Below are positions 1 to 7,708 of a stretch of 55,260 bases of DNA, piece after piece. A program made the translations under genes and the position numbers. The stretch is from Thermoanaerobaculia bacterium (GTDB taxonomy: Bacteria > Acidobacteriota > Thermoanaerobaculia > Multivoradales > JAGPDF01). The notes below the pieces were generated by a model that made no database searches, had not been told where the DNA came from, and saw only the letters and a list, made by a program, of their open reading frames with translations. The stretch's first letter is position 1; each line of letters begins with the position of its first letter. The stretch is taken from the NCBI GenBank assembly GCA_018057705.1, contig JAGPDF010000028.1, positions 1-55,260 of the forward strand, in the 5' to 3' direction.

Positions 1-540
1 GGCGCGTTCGGAAGGCCGCAAGGCGAGAAGTCGTCCCTCAGGGCTCGATCTGTCGGAGTCCTTGCTGCCGTCGCGGTGGCCCTCTCCTTCGGGGCCGGCC
101 TCGTTCGATTTCATGACGGTCTCGTCCGGCGTGATTCGCGCGTCGAGGCGATCGATTGGCTCGCACAACGGGTCCAGCCGGGCGACCAGGTGCTGGTTCT
201 GCGGGAGCTCGCTATTCTCCCGTCAGAGATCCGGCGCCTGCCGGTGGAGACCAGAGTCCTGCCCTGCAGGAGCCTCAAGAGGCTCGCCAGCTCCGCCCGG
301 TCCGCGTATCTCGTCATCGGCGTGCCCCAGCAAGACGCTCCTGCCGGCGGTGCAATGGGTGCGAGCTGTGACGCGCTCTTCACTTCGGCGAGCGAAGTCG
401 CCTCTTTCGGCTCCGTTCCGACGTCGCCGAACCCTACCTTCTGGCGCACCAATCGGGAGGCTCTCCGCATCCTGAAGATCACCGACCCGGCTACGTTGAG
501 CCCCTCTCCTGAACCACCTTCCGTTCAGCGTCCCTTCTAG
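1..540 (+). CDS. C-terminal fragment of a membrane glycosyltransferase-like protein (5' end outside window)
   Basis: The frame is open from the first base, so the start lies upstream of the window. The visible part begins with a basic stretch and one hydrophobic helix (about residues 18-33). It continues into a soluble tail with the pattern 'EAIDWLAQRVQPGDQVLVL', a charged helix followed by a Pro-Gly turn and a beta strand. That pattern is common after the last membrane helix of GT39/ArnT-like glycosyltransferases. No catalytic residues are in view, so the family is a guess from this tail alone. The gene ends in TAG at 538-540 and is followed by about 280 bases with no convincing gene. Confidence 0.45.
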   Translation, partial: GAFGRPQGEKSSLRARSVGVLAAVAVALSFGAGLVRFHDGLVRRDSRVEAIDWLAQRVQPGDQVLVLRELAILPSEIRRLPVETRVLPCRSLKRLASSARSAYLVIGVPQQDAPAGGAMGASCDALFTSASEVASFGSVPTSPNPTFWRTNREALRILKITDPATLSPSPEPPSVQRPF

Positions 541-822
541 TCTTCCAGCTTCCGCAAGGCTGTCGACTTCAGCCGCCAGCAAGCCAATCCAAGGCCCACC
601 GCTCACCCACCAGTCCCAGGAGTCGGGTTACATGCAGGGATGGCACCCGTCGAAGTCCGCAGTGGCGAGCGTCGGCAGGACGCCGGCGACATGGCCAGCT
701 CCTGCGACAAGGCGGTCGTAAGACAGGAGCGCGATCGATGCAAAATTTTGGGCATGCAGCCTCTGGGAGCGCTCTGCCGAAGTCTGGGCGGTGAGGCGGC
801 GGATGTACCATCAGCTTGGCAA
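541..822. other. Intergenic stretch without a supported gene
   Basis: Short open frames exist on both strands but have no ribosome binding site, no recognisable domain and frame usage typical of shadows. The only notable element is a perfect 10-bp palindrome CAAAATTTTG at 741-750, an AT-rich island in a GC-rich background. I cannot assign it. Confidence 0.5.
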
Positions 823-855
823 GCATCAACGCATCACGGGTTGACATCATGATGC
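823..855. promoter_or_regulatory. Probable VapB operator: repeated GCATCA/TGATGC half-sites
   Basis: Two direct half-sites GCATCA (823-828 and 831-836) are followed by the palindrome CATCATGATG (845-854), whose right arm reads TGATGC (850-855). The cluster overlaps the -35 box and spacer of the vapBC promoter. Ribbon-helix-helix antitoxins typically bind short repeated half-sites like these and repress their own promoter. The half-sites are seen directly; the binding is inferred. Confidence 0.55.
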
Positions 856-869
856 GAAGTCGTTACATT
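841..869 (+). promoter_or_regulatory. vapBC promoter, sigma-70 type
   Basis: A perfect TTGACA (841-846), a 17-bp spacer and TACATT (864-869). The ATG of vapB is at 876, only six bases after the -10 box, so transcription would begin at or next to the start codon and the mRNA would be leaderless. No Shine-Dalgarno sequence precedes the ATG, which agrees with this. Confidence 0.7.
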
Positions 870-875
870 CGCTCC

Positions 876-1133
876 ATGAGAACCACCATCAACCTTCCGG
901 AGTCGGCTCTCGAGTTGGCGAAACGCAAGGCCGCCGAGGAGGATGCCTCGTTGGGAGAGGTGATTGCCGAGGCGATCTACTCGACCTACCTGGCTCGCCC
1001 CGCCTCCCATGGCGAGGCAGTGGTCGGCATCGGTCGCGACCTGCCGGTGTCGGAACTCGGGGGCGGGCTTCTGCCTGGCGTGCGGCTGGAGAACAACGCC
1101 GAGCTCGAAGACGTGATGAACGGTCTGCGGTGA
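876..1133 (+). CDS. VapB-type antitoxin, ribbon-helix-helix
   Basis: An 85-residue antitoxin of a type II toxin-antitoxin pair. The N-terminus MRTTINLPESALELAKRKA is a ribbon-helix-helix DNA-binding strand and helix; the acidic C-terminal half would bind and block the toxin. An in-frame ATG at 816 exists, but the promoter lies between 816 and 876, so the start at 876 is preferred. It overlaps vapC by four bases (GTGA, 1130-1133), the usual translational coupling in these operons. It probably autoregulates through the half-sites at 823-855. Confidence 0.8.
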   Translation: MRTTINLPESALELAKRKAAEEDASLGEVIAEAIYSTYLARPASHGEAVVGIGRDLPVSELGGGLLPGVRLENNAELEDVMNGLR

Positions 1134-1585
1134 TCCTCCCCGACGTCAACGTACTCGTCGGCGCCTATCGCAGCGACGCCGAGCGGCATGACGAGTATCG
1201 GGAGTGGCTCTTCGCCGAGACTCGTTCCGGCGCCGCATTCGGAATCTCGGAGCCCGTCCTCGTGGGATTTCTGAGAGTCGTTACCCACCCGCGTGTCTTC
1301 GCACGACCGTCGCCGCTCGTCGCGGCGATGCAGTTCGCGGACGCGCTGCTCGCGCTGCCCGGCTGCCGCCTCCTGCGCGCCGGCCCGCGGTACTGGGAGA
1401 TCCTGCGCCAGACCTGCGCCCACGCGGACGCCCGCGGCAATCTCGTTTCAGATGCCGCTCACGCGGCGCTGGCGCTCGAGCACGACTGTGTCTGGATCAC
1501 CGCCGATCGAGACTTCGCGCGTTTTCCCGGACTGCGCTGGCGCCATCCTCTCGACGATCGGGCGACGCGCGAGAATCCTCGCTAG
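1130..1585 (+). CDS. VapC-type PIN-domain ribonuclease toxin
   Basis: A 151-residue PIN-domain protein that would cleave RNA when not bound by its antitoxin. The acidic metal-binding residues are all present: D5 in 'ILPDVNVLV', E41 in 'ISEPV', D108 in 'LVSDAAHA', and D126/D128 in 'TADRDF'. The length is normal for VapC. It starts with GTG inside the vapB stop codon. Its TAG stop (1583-1585) shares the CTAG palindrome with the stop of the convergent thioredoxin gene. Known VapC targets include tRNA and rRNA; the target here cannot be read from sequence. Confidence 0.85.
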   Translation: MILPDVNVLVGAYRSDAERHDEYREWLFAETRSGAAFGISEPVLVGFLRVVTHPRVFARPSPLVAAMQFADALLALPGCRLLRAGPRYWEILRQTCAHADARGNLVSDAAHAALALEHDCVWITADRDFARFPGLRWRHPLDDRATRENPR

Positions 1586-2577
1586 CTCGCCGGCTCTGCG
1601 AGCAGCTCTTCGATGCGGCGCTCGAGCTCGGCTTCGGTCATCCGGGTGGGGGTGTAGAGACGGACGCGGCCGGAGCGGTCCACGAGGACGAGCGTCGGGG
1701 TGGCAGAGGCGCCGTAACGCACCATGGCCGCCTCGCTGATCGGCACCGGAATCGAGGCAAAGCCGGGGTAGGACTCGGCCAGCACCTCGGCGATGCGCGC
1801 GGTCTCGCCCGCGGGCGTCGCCTCCTGGTCGTCCTTGCCGGTGCCGTAGAGCCGCGTCGGCGCGAGCACCGCGAGGCCGCGCGGGCCGTAGTTCGCTGCC
1901 AGGCGGGCGATCGCCGGGGCCTGCGCCTTGCAGTCGCCGCACCAGTGCGCCCAGAAGAAGAGGAGCACGGGTCGACCGCGCAGATCGGCGAGCGCCGGCG
2001 GGGTCGGGCCGACGTGAGCTGCCGGCAGGAGCTCCGGTGCCGGGCTCCCTTCGAGTGCGATGAGGTTGATGTTCTTCGAGATCCGCGAGCGCAGGGCGGT
2101 GTCGCGAGCCCGCCCGAGCTCCTGTTCGAAGAAGCGCAGCGCGCTGCCGCGACCCTCGCGCTCCAGGAGGACCCGGCCTTCCACCTCGATCGCCGCGCCG
2201 AGGGCGTTGCCGGTGGCCGCCGTCTCGGCGGGGATTCGCAGCCGGACTTCGTGAACATAGGCGAGGGCCTGGTCGTCCCGGCCGAGGAGCAGGGCACCAC
2301 GAGCGAGCCAGGCGAGTCCGTCGAGGTACTCGCCGTCCTCGCCGTTCGTCCGCTTCCAATCCTCGAGTGCAGCCTCGCCGCTCGCGAGGTCGCCGGCCGA
2401 GAGCTTGAGCCGGATCGTGCGGGTGAGCTCGCCGGCGCAGAGCGCGCTGCCGGCAAAGTGGAGGAGCAGCAGCATTCCCGCGGCGCGAACGCCGAGTTTC
2501 AGCAACGGGCTGCGGCGGCCGCGGCGGAAGAGATCCGAGTCAGCTTGGCGCATCCGGCGGCAGGCTGCACAGGCCAT
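1582..2577 (-). CDS. TlpA-like thioredoxin-domain protein with helical N-terminal region
   Basis: A secreted or membrane-anchored thiol-disulfide protein of about 331 residues. A hydrophobic signal segment (about 26-48) is followed by a helical region resembling TPR (about 60-170) and a thioredoxin fold (about 185-330). The active site W-C-G-D-C is at 212-216 and the cis-proline loop 'ATPT' at 292-295. The reading frame stays open for 112 more codons upstream, but that part is Pro/Arg/Ala-rich and overlaps the divergent gene, so it is left out. The start could be ATG 2577 or 2553; neither has a clear ribosome binding site. The family reduces or oxidises periplasmic cysteines; the partner is unknown. 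Confidence 0.75.
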   Translation of the reverse strand: MACAACRRMRQADSDLFRRGRRSPLLKLGVRAAGMLLLLHFAGSALCAGELTRTIRLKLSAGDLASGEAALEDWKRTNGEDGEYLDGLAWLARGALLLGRDDQALAYVHEVRLRIPAETAATGNALGAAIEVEGRVLLEREGRGSALRFFEQELGRARDTALRSRISKNINLIALEGSPAPELLPAAHVGPTPPALADLRGRPVLLFFWAHWCGDCKAQAPAIARLAANYGPRGLAVLAPTRLYGTGKDDQEATPAGETARIAEVLAESYPGFASIPVPISEAAMVRYGASATPTLVLVDRSGRVRLYTPTRMTEAELERRIEELLAEPAS

Positions 2578-2648
2578 GCCGCGCGCGCTCGCACCGCCCC
2601 GCCTGACCGGGTGGTGCCCGGGGTCGCGGCCGGCAGTACCTTGAGAGC

Positions 2649-4217
2649 ATGGCCGCTCGCCCTCCGCGCCCCTCGCGCCCTCAGCGCCTTCCGATCGCTC
2701 CGCTGCTCCCGCTGGCGCAGGTCGACCCGCTGGCCCCACTGGATCCAATGGCCGCGCTGGCTGCGGTGTTCCGGCCGGCGGCTTCCGGCGCGGCACCGGC
2801 GGGAACGAACGGCGGGCGCAAGGCGGCGGCGGAGTGGCGGCGTTTCTACGCCCATCCGTCGGTGCGGCGCCGCCACCAGGAGTATCTCGGCGGACGTAGC
2901 CTCGAGACGTCACCGACGGCCTATCTGACTTCGCCCTCTCCGACGCCCGATCCCCCGGCGCGCTTTCGTCCGGTGACCGACCTGCCGGTGATGCTCTCGA
3001 GCGAGCTCGAGGTTGCGCGCTCGCTCTGGGACAAGAACTCCCTCCTCGTCCACCTCGACATCGAGCACGTGCACTTCGACGCGCCCTGGGAGCCGCTGAT
3101 CTATCCCAAGCGCAGCCTCTTCGTGCAGAGGGACGTCGTCGCCGCGATCTCCGCCCTGCTCGCCGAATTCGGGATCGAGGCGCTCCACCTGCTCACCGGG
3201 CGCGGCCATCACTTCGTCTGGAAGATCGGGCGGCGTTCGGCGGCGTTCGCGGCTCTGGTGCGTCTCGCAACGCTCAGCGAGGCTCAGAGAACCGCCTATG
3301 GCACGCGACGGCCTTTCGCCGGAAAGGCCGTTGGCGCGCCCGCGGGCGCGGCATGGAACGGCCTCGGCAAGGTGATGGAGTACCTCGGCCATCGCATCCT
3401 CGCGGCGAGTGGCCCGTCTCCGGTGCCGGTGCAATTCACCGCGGTCGTGGTCGGCCCCGGTGCGCACGGCCGCGAGATCGTCGCCATCGACCTTTCGGAG
3501 TACGCCGATCCGCTGCACAAGCGGGCGGTTCGCATGCCGTTCACCGCCTATCTCAAGGCGGAGCGGCGCGGCTGGATTCCGCCCCCACCGGCGGCGCTGC
3601 CCCGACTCGTCGCCATTCCCGATTCGGGGGACGAGGACGAGGGCATCCGGATCATGCGCGATCCCGATCTCGCGGCGGCGTTCGCGCGACGCACCCACAC
3701 GACGATTCCCGATGCGTCGCTCGCCATGGCGGGCCTGATCGCGGCTTACGAGAGCAGTGAGCTGGCGGACTTCCATCGCCGGTTCTATGCCCAGGAGCCC
3801 GACCCTCCGGAGCTCTGGACGAACACCTACGACCGGATCGACCTCGGCGCCCTGCCCGCCTGCGTCGCTCGCATCCTCGGGCATCCGAACGACCTGCTCC
3901 TGCAGCCGGGCGGGATTCAGCTCGTGGTGCGGACCCTGCTCGCGCAGGGCTGGCATCCGCGGCACATCGCCGGCCTCATCCGGTCGAAGTACGAACGCCC
4001 CTTCGGCTGGCTGGCGGACTTCCATTTTCATGATGCGGCGATGCGGGCCGAGATCTACACCCGGTTCTTTGCCGGGCTGATCGCGGTCGGCAACGACCAG
4101 ATGGTCGACTTCAACTGCACCTCGACGCAGGAGAAGCTCCTCTGCCCAGGAACCGGCTGCCCGTGGAACCTGGAGGCTCTGCGGACCGCCGCGCAGAGCG
4201 GTGGTGGACACGCCTGA
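2649..4217 (+). CDS. Fused PriS-like/PriL-like primase (archaeo-eukaryotic primase superfamily)
   Basis: A 522-residue protein with two recognisable parts. The N-terminal part (about 60-310) has the AEP signatures in order: a strand with acidic pair D137/E139 in 'LLVHLDIEHVHFD'; 'LLTGRGHHFVWKI' (181-193), matching the S/T-x-H motif II; 'EIVAIDLS' with D281 as motif III; then 'RAVRMPFTAYLK' (292-303), like the RxPxSxHxK strand. The C-terminal part (about 395-515) resembles the PriL iron-sulfur domain: 'LPACVARIL' with C405, a helical stretch 'VVRTLLAQGWHPRHIAGLI', then C490, C499 and C504 in 'FNC...LCPGTGCPWN'. The four cysteines fit the 4Fe-4S ligands of PriL. The likely activity is primer or short DNA synthesis. 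ATG 2649 lies six bases after a TACCTT box, so it may be leaderless. It is coupled to the next gene (TGAGATG). Confidence 0.7.
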   Translation: MAARPPRPSRPQRLPIAPLLPLAQVDPLAPLDPMAALAAVFRPAASGAAPAGTNGGRKAAAEWRRFYAHPSVRRRHQEYLGGRSLETSPTAYLTSPSPTPDPPARFRPVTDLPVMLSSELEVARSLWDKNSLLVHLDIEHVHFDAPWEPLIYPKRSLFVQRDVVAAISALLAEFGIEALHLLTGRGHHFVWKIGRRSAAFAALVRLATLSEAQRTAYGTRRPFAGKAVGAPAGAAWNGLGKVMEYLGHRILAASGPSPVPVQFTAVVVGPGAHGREIVAIDLSEYADPLHKRAVRMPFTAYLKAERRGWIPPPPAALPRLVAIPDSGDEDEGIRIMRDPDLAAAFARRTHTTIPDASLAMAGLIAAYESSELADFHRRFYAQEPDPPELWTNTYDRIDLGALPACVARILGHPNDLLLQPGGIQLVVRTLLAQGWHPRHIAGLIRSKYERPFGWLADFHFHDAAMRAEIYTRFFAGLIAVGNDQMVDFNCTSTQEKLLCPGTGCPWNLEALRTAAQSGGGHA

Positions 4218-4218
4218 G

Positions 4219-5103
4219 ATGGCCGGGATGGCCGAAACGGCCGAGAGGCCGGTGCTCGCCGCGGCGGCCGGAGAGCTCGCGATCGGATTCTCGACCGGTT
4301 CGTTCTGGCGGACCCGCCTGATCGACTGTCTGGAGCCGATTCGCAAGGCCGGCTTCGGCCAGATCGAGGTCTCGTCGTCGCCCACGCATCTCGACTACCA
4401 CGATCCGGCGGCTTGCCTCGCCGCAGCGGCGAGGATCCGCGCGCTGGGGCTCGAAGTGCACTCCTTCCAGGCTCCGTTCGCCGACCGGATCGACATCTCG
4501 GCCCTCGACGCCCGCGTGCGGGACGCCGCCGTCGACGAGATCTCCCGCGCCGCCGAGGCGGCGGCCACGATCGGGGCGCGCTTCTTCGTCCTGCATCCCG
4601 GACCCGAGACGACCGGCGTGCCGCGCGAGCAGCGCCTCGACCGCATGGACTGCGCCGTCGAAGCGCTCGATCGCATCGCCTGGCGCGCCGGTGAGCTCGG
4701 GGTGCGGCTGGTGCTCGAGAACATGCTGCCGCATCTGTTCGCCGGCCATGTACGCGACCTTCTCTGGTTGCTCGGCGCTCTCGCCTCGAGCAACGTCGGC
4801 ATCTGCCTCGACACAGGCCACGCCTACCTCTCCGGCGACCTGAGCCATGTCGCCCACAAGCTCTCCGGGCATCTCTGGATGGTGCACGCGAGCGACAACC
4901 ACGGCGAGTGCGACGACCATCTCGCGCCGGGGGAAGGCGGCATCGCCTGGCCCGAGCTGCTGCGCCAGCTCACCGCGGAGCACTTTTCGGGCGCTTTCGT
5001 TCTGGAGCTCGCGCCGGAGGACGACACGGCTCGATTGCTGCGCCGGGCGCGCGTGTCGGCCGATCTGCTGCGCCGCCTGCATCGCGAGCGTGCCGCCGCC
5101 TGA
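4219..5103 (+). CDS. Xylose isomerase/endonuclease IV-fold TIM-barrel protein
   Basis: A TIM barrel of 294 residues (300 if started at GTG 4201). Numbered from GTG 4201, it contains H87 ('EVHSFQ'), H132 ('FFVLHPG'), E173 ('LVLENM'), D204 and H207 ('CLDTGHAYL'), H229 ('MVHASD'), D238 and H240 ('CDDHL') and E269 ('FVLEL'). These match in order the nine metal ligands of the trinuclear zinc site of endonuclease IV. Sugar-phosphate isomerases of the same superfamily (COG1082) share several of them, so the substrate is open: an abasic-site nuclease or a sugar isomerase/epimerase. ATG 4219 directly follows the primase stop (TGA 4215-4217), which suggests coupled translation and favours a nucleic-acid role. 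Confidence 0.65.
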   Translation: MAGMAETAERPVLAAAAGELAIGFSTGSFWRTRLIDCLEPIRKAGFGQIEVSSSPTHLDYHDPAACLAAAARIRALGLEVHSFQAPFADRIDISALDARVRDAAVDEISRAAEAAATIGARFFVLHPGPETTGVPREQRLDRMDCAVEALDRIAWRAGELGVRLVLENMLPHLFAGHVRDLLWLLGALASSNVGICLDTGHAYLSGDLSHVAHKLSGHLWMVHASDNHGECDDHLAPGEGGIAWPELLRQLTAEHFSGAFVLELAPEDDTARLLRRARVSADLLRRLHRERAAA

Positions 5104-5104
5104 A

Positions 5105-5130
5105 GGCGATAGCCGCAATCGCCTATCGCC
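5105..5130 (+). other. Hairpin downstream of the TIM-barrel gene
   Basis: GGCGATAG (5105-5112) pairs with CTATCGCC (5123-5130) just after the stop codon. There is no U-tract, so it may stabilise the 3' end or be a weak or factor-assisted terminator. The rest of the stretch to 5269 shows nothing else. Confidence 0.35.
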
Positions 5131-5269
5131 AAGTGACGATCCTCTCCGCGCGTGGCAAAAGCCGCCCTTCCGGGTAAGACTCCGTCCACGCCGCGAGCCC
5201 GAGGGGCAGAGCGGGAGTTACCCGGGAATGGGCTTTGAGGTGCTTCGATTCAGTGGCCCGGCGATCGCT

Positions 5270-5707
5270 TCAGGGGGTCTCGTACGAGCCCCACTTCGGA
5301 TCGATCTGATCGAGCAGGCGCTGCGCCACTTTCTCCGGGACCTGCTCCTTGCAGATACCGCGCAGGCCCAACCAGCCGGCGTCGCACTCGAGGACCTGCC
5401 AAGCTCCGTTCTGCTTGCGCAGCACCGCCTGGCCGGCCTCTTTCTCGTGCATCCAGGTGACCAGGGCGTAGCCGGAGTCGACCCCCACCTGGGCGACCTC
5501 GAGGTCGAGAGGTTTGGCCCCGGGGGTGCGGTCGACGAATTCGTGGAGCGCCTGGCGGATCGCCGGCCCCTCCACGTCGACGCTCATCGGCGCGGCGTCG
5601 ACCGCCGGCGGCGGCGCCTTGCAGCCCGCGAGGCCGAGCGCCAGAAGAGTCATGCATCCACCCAGCGTGACGAAGGATCGCAATACGACGTTCGACAGAG
5701 TTCTCAT
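5270..5707 (-). CDS. Small lipoprotein, similar to copper-uptake-associated proteins
   Basis: A 145-residue secreted lipoprotein. The signal peptide ends in the lipobox 'LALGLAGC'. The mature part has the pattern 'AIRQALHEFVDR ... YALVTWMHEKEAGQAVLRK ... WQVLECDAGWLG', ending in a short helix with 'QVPEKVAQRLLDQI'. This resembles small periplasmic proteins annotated as copper uptake system-associated, but I cannot check the match. The mature protein has cysteines in 'VLECDAG' and 'RGICKEQ'. GGAGG abuts the chosen ATG, so a downstream start is possible. It follows the DUF2723 gene on the same strand after a 126-base gap. Confidence 0.5.
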   Translation of the reverse strand: MRTLSNVVLRSFVTLGGCMTLLALGLAGCKAPPPAVDAAPMSVDVEGPAIRQALHEFVDRTPGAKPLDLEVAQVGVDSGYALVTWMHEKEAGQAVLRKQNGAWQVLECDAGWLGLRGICKEQVPEKVAQRLLDQIDPKWGSYETP

Positions 5708-5833
5708 CCTCCACCCCCGGAAGGGCGTTCCGGTCCGGAGAGTCACTCGCGGAGGGCGCCCTCTGTGGCAACTCTGCACCTCCGGGGCGTCGGCGCGCGA
5801 TACCCGCAAAGGGGGCGGGCGCACCCACCCGGG

Positions 5834-7708
5834 CTAGTGGGGAAGGGGCGACGGCCGCGGTTGTGCCAGCGCGGCGCGAAGCTCGGCGATGCGGTCGGCG
5901 GCGCGCGGCCGGCTGCCGCTCGCCAGATGCCGGGGGTTGATCTCCTGCGAGCGCTCGAAAGCGGCGAGCGCTTCCGGCAGGCGGCCGGCCCGCGAGTGGA
6001 TCAGGCCGAGGTTGTAGAACAGCACATCGTTGTCCGGTGCCGCTTCTGCAGCGAGGCGGAATTCCCGTGCCGACCTTTCCGGATCCCGGAGCTCGGCGGT
6101 GAGGCCGCGCATGTAGTGGAACTCGCCGATGAGATTTCTCGTCAGGTAGTCCTTGGGAACCCGCGGATCGCTCTCGCCCGCGAGCTCGTCGGCGTCGGCG
6201 ATGGCGGCGATGTCGGAGCCAGCGGCGAACTCGTTCGGGCGATCTCCGGGTGCGCCGCGCCGCGCGACGCGGAAGAGAAGCCCTTCGGGGAGGATCTCGA
6301 GCGGGGGCAGGTTCCAGTTGGGATGGTGGGTAAAGTAGAGCCGGCTCCGGTCGGGGTCGAAGCGCAGCGGTGGACGCGGCGTCTCGTCGGCCCCCTGGAC
6401 TCCCTGGGCGACGAGGTCGACGTCGGGCCGCAGCCCCACGACGTGGCGCAGGTAGAGCAGCACGAACAGGATGTTGTCGTCGCTCGCCACCAGATGCGCG
6501 CCGGGGGGGAGCTGCGCGAGGAGCCTCCGGCTGTAGTCCTCGGCGATGCGGTAGCGGCTGCGGTCGAAGGCGTTCCAACCGGTGATGAGGCCGAGCGCCG
6601 GCAGGGCGAGGAGCAGCCAGGCGAGCCGCCGCGGGAGCCGCGCGGCCAGCGCCTGGGCGCCGAAGCCGGCGAGGAGTGCCCCGCAGAGGTAGGCCGGGAT
6701 GTAGTACCGGTGCCAGATGAAGAGATCGCTCCTCGAGCCGTGCAGTCCCATAGCGACGAGATTGCCGAGAATGCAGAGCAGGAGGATCGCGGGCGCGAAG
6801 CGTCGCCGGCCACTCGCGAGCAGAACGAGGGTGCCGAGCAGTGCGAGGAAGGCGCCGCCGGCAGTGAGCTCGGCGCCGAAGCTCGCCACGAAGTCGCTGG
6901 CGATCGCAGCCCAGTCGCGGGCGCTCTCGAGCCAGCGCCTCTCCCAGAAGCCGCGCCGGGTGACGACGGCGAGAAGGCGGTCGAGCGTCTCGGGGTCCCC
7001 CCAGTCGAGCGCCGGGTCGCTGCGCGAACGCCACGGCAGAAAGAGGTAAGGGAGGAGGCCGGCCGAGAAGGCGGCCGCAGCGACGCCGAGCTCGCGCCAG
7101 CGCAGCAGGAGGCGCGGCTCGACGAGGCTCGCGGCGCCGGCGAAGGCGGCGGCTGCGACCAGCATGAAGGTGTGGTTGGTGGCTCCGAGGCCGCAGAGGA
7201 AGGCGACTGCAGCCAGCCGGCGCGGCGTCCGGTCACCCTCCCAGGCGAACGCCGCGAGGAGCGCCGCCACAAGACAGAGCGCGCCGAGGGCGTAGACCCG
7301 CTGGATGTTGGCCTCGCCCCAGAAGCTCGGCGCGACGGCGAGGAGGCCGGCGACGAAGAGAGCGACCGGTCGTTCCATTCCCAGGCGACGCGCCAGCCTG
7401 AACAGCAGTCCCAGAGTCGCCGCCGCGCACGCGGCAGAGAAGAGGCTCATGCGGAACGCGATCGAGCCCGCGGGCAGCAACATCGTCCAGAGCTTGCCCA
7501 GGAGAACGTAGAGCGGATAGGCGCTGGGGTGAGGGATGCCGAGGACGTACACCGCCGTCGTGAGCTCGCCGCTGTCGCCGACGTAGATCGTCCTGCAGGC
7601 TCCGGTGGCGTAAATTGCAAATCCGAGACAGGCGAGCGCGACACCGATCCAGCGGTCCACCCTGGCCGCCGCTGCCGTCGTCGCCGGAGCTCCTTCCGTC
7701 GGCTTCAC
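5834..7708 (-). CDS. DUF2723 membrane protein with C-terminal TPR
   Basis: A 624-residue polytopic membrane protein. The first loop has 'VGDSGELTTAVYVLGIPHPSAYPLY' (split here as two parts of the DUF2723 signature: GDSGE and GIPHPSAYPLY), typical of these O-mannosyltransferase-like proteins. About ten hydrophobic helices run to residue 380, followed by a soluble domain with 'SDDNILFVLLYLRHV' and TPR-like helices near 545-600 ('DNDVLFYNLGLIHSRAGRLPE' region). It starts with GTG overlapping the stop of the upstream phosphodiesterase gene by four bases (GTGA). The family is thought to transfer sugars from lipid carriers to proteins or glycans at the outer face of the inner membrane; the substrate is unknown. 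Confidence 0.8.
   Translation of the reverse strand: MKPTEGAPATTAAAARVDRWIGVALACLGFAIYATGACRTIYVGDSGELTTAVYVLGIPHPSAYPLYVLLGKLWTMLLPAGSIAFRMSLFSAACAAATLGLLFRLARRLGMERPVALFVAGLLAVAPSFWGEANIQRVYALGALCLVAALLAAFAWEGDRTPRRLAAVAFLCGLGATNHTFMLVAAAAFAGAASLVEPRLLLRWRELGVAAAAFSAGLLPYLFLPWRSRSDPALDWGDPETLDRLLAVVTRRGFWERRWLESARDWAAIASDFVASFGAELTAGGAFLALLGTLVLLASGRRRFAPAILLLCILGNLVAMGLHGSRSDLFIWHRYYIPAYLCGALLAGFGAQALAARLPRRLAWLLLALPALGLITGWNAFDRSRYRIAEDYSRRLLAQLPPGAHLVASDDNILFVLLYLRHVVGLRPDVDLVAQGVQGADETPRPPLRFDPDRSRLYFTHHPNWNLPPLEILPEGLLFRVARRGAPGDRPNEFAAGSDIAAIADADELAGESDPRVPKDYLTRNLIGEFHYMRGLTAELRDPERSAREFRLAAEAAPDNDVLFYNLGLIHSRAGRLPEALAAFERSQEINPRHLASGSRPRAADRIAELRAALAQPRPSPLPH

Noticed and set aside
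741-750. Palindrome CAAAATTTTG as a regulator binding site
   Set aside because: Single copy and not positioned at a recognisable promoter; nothing supports a function.
2578-2913. N-terminal extension of the thioredoxin gene
   Set aside because: Pro/Arg-rich, overlaps the start of the primase gene, and pushes the signal peptide far inside the protein.
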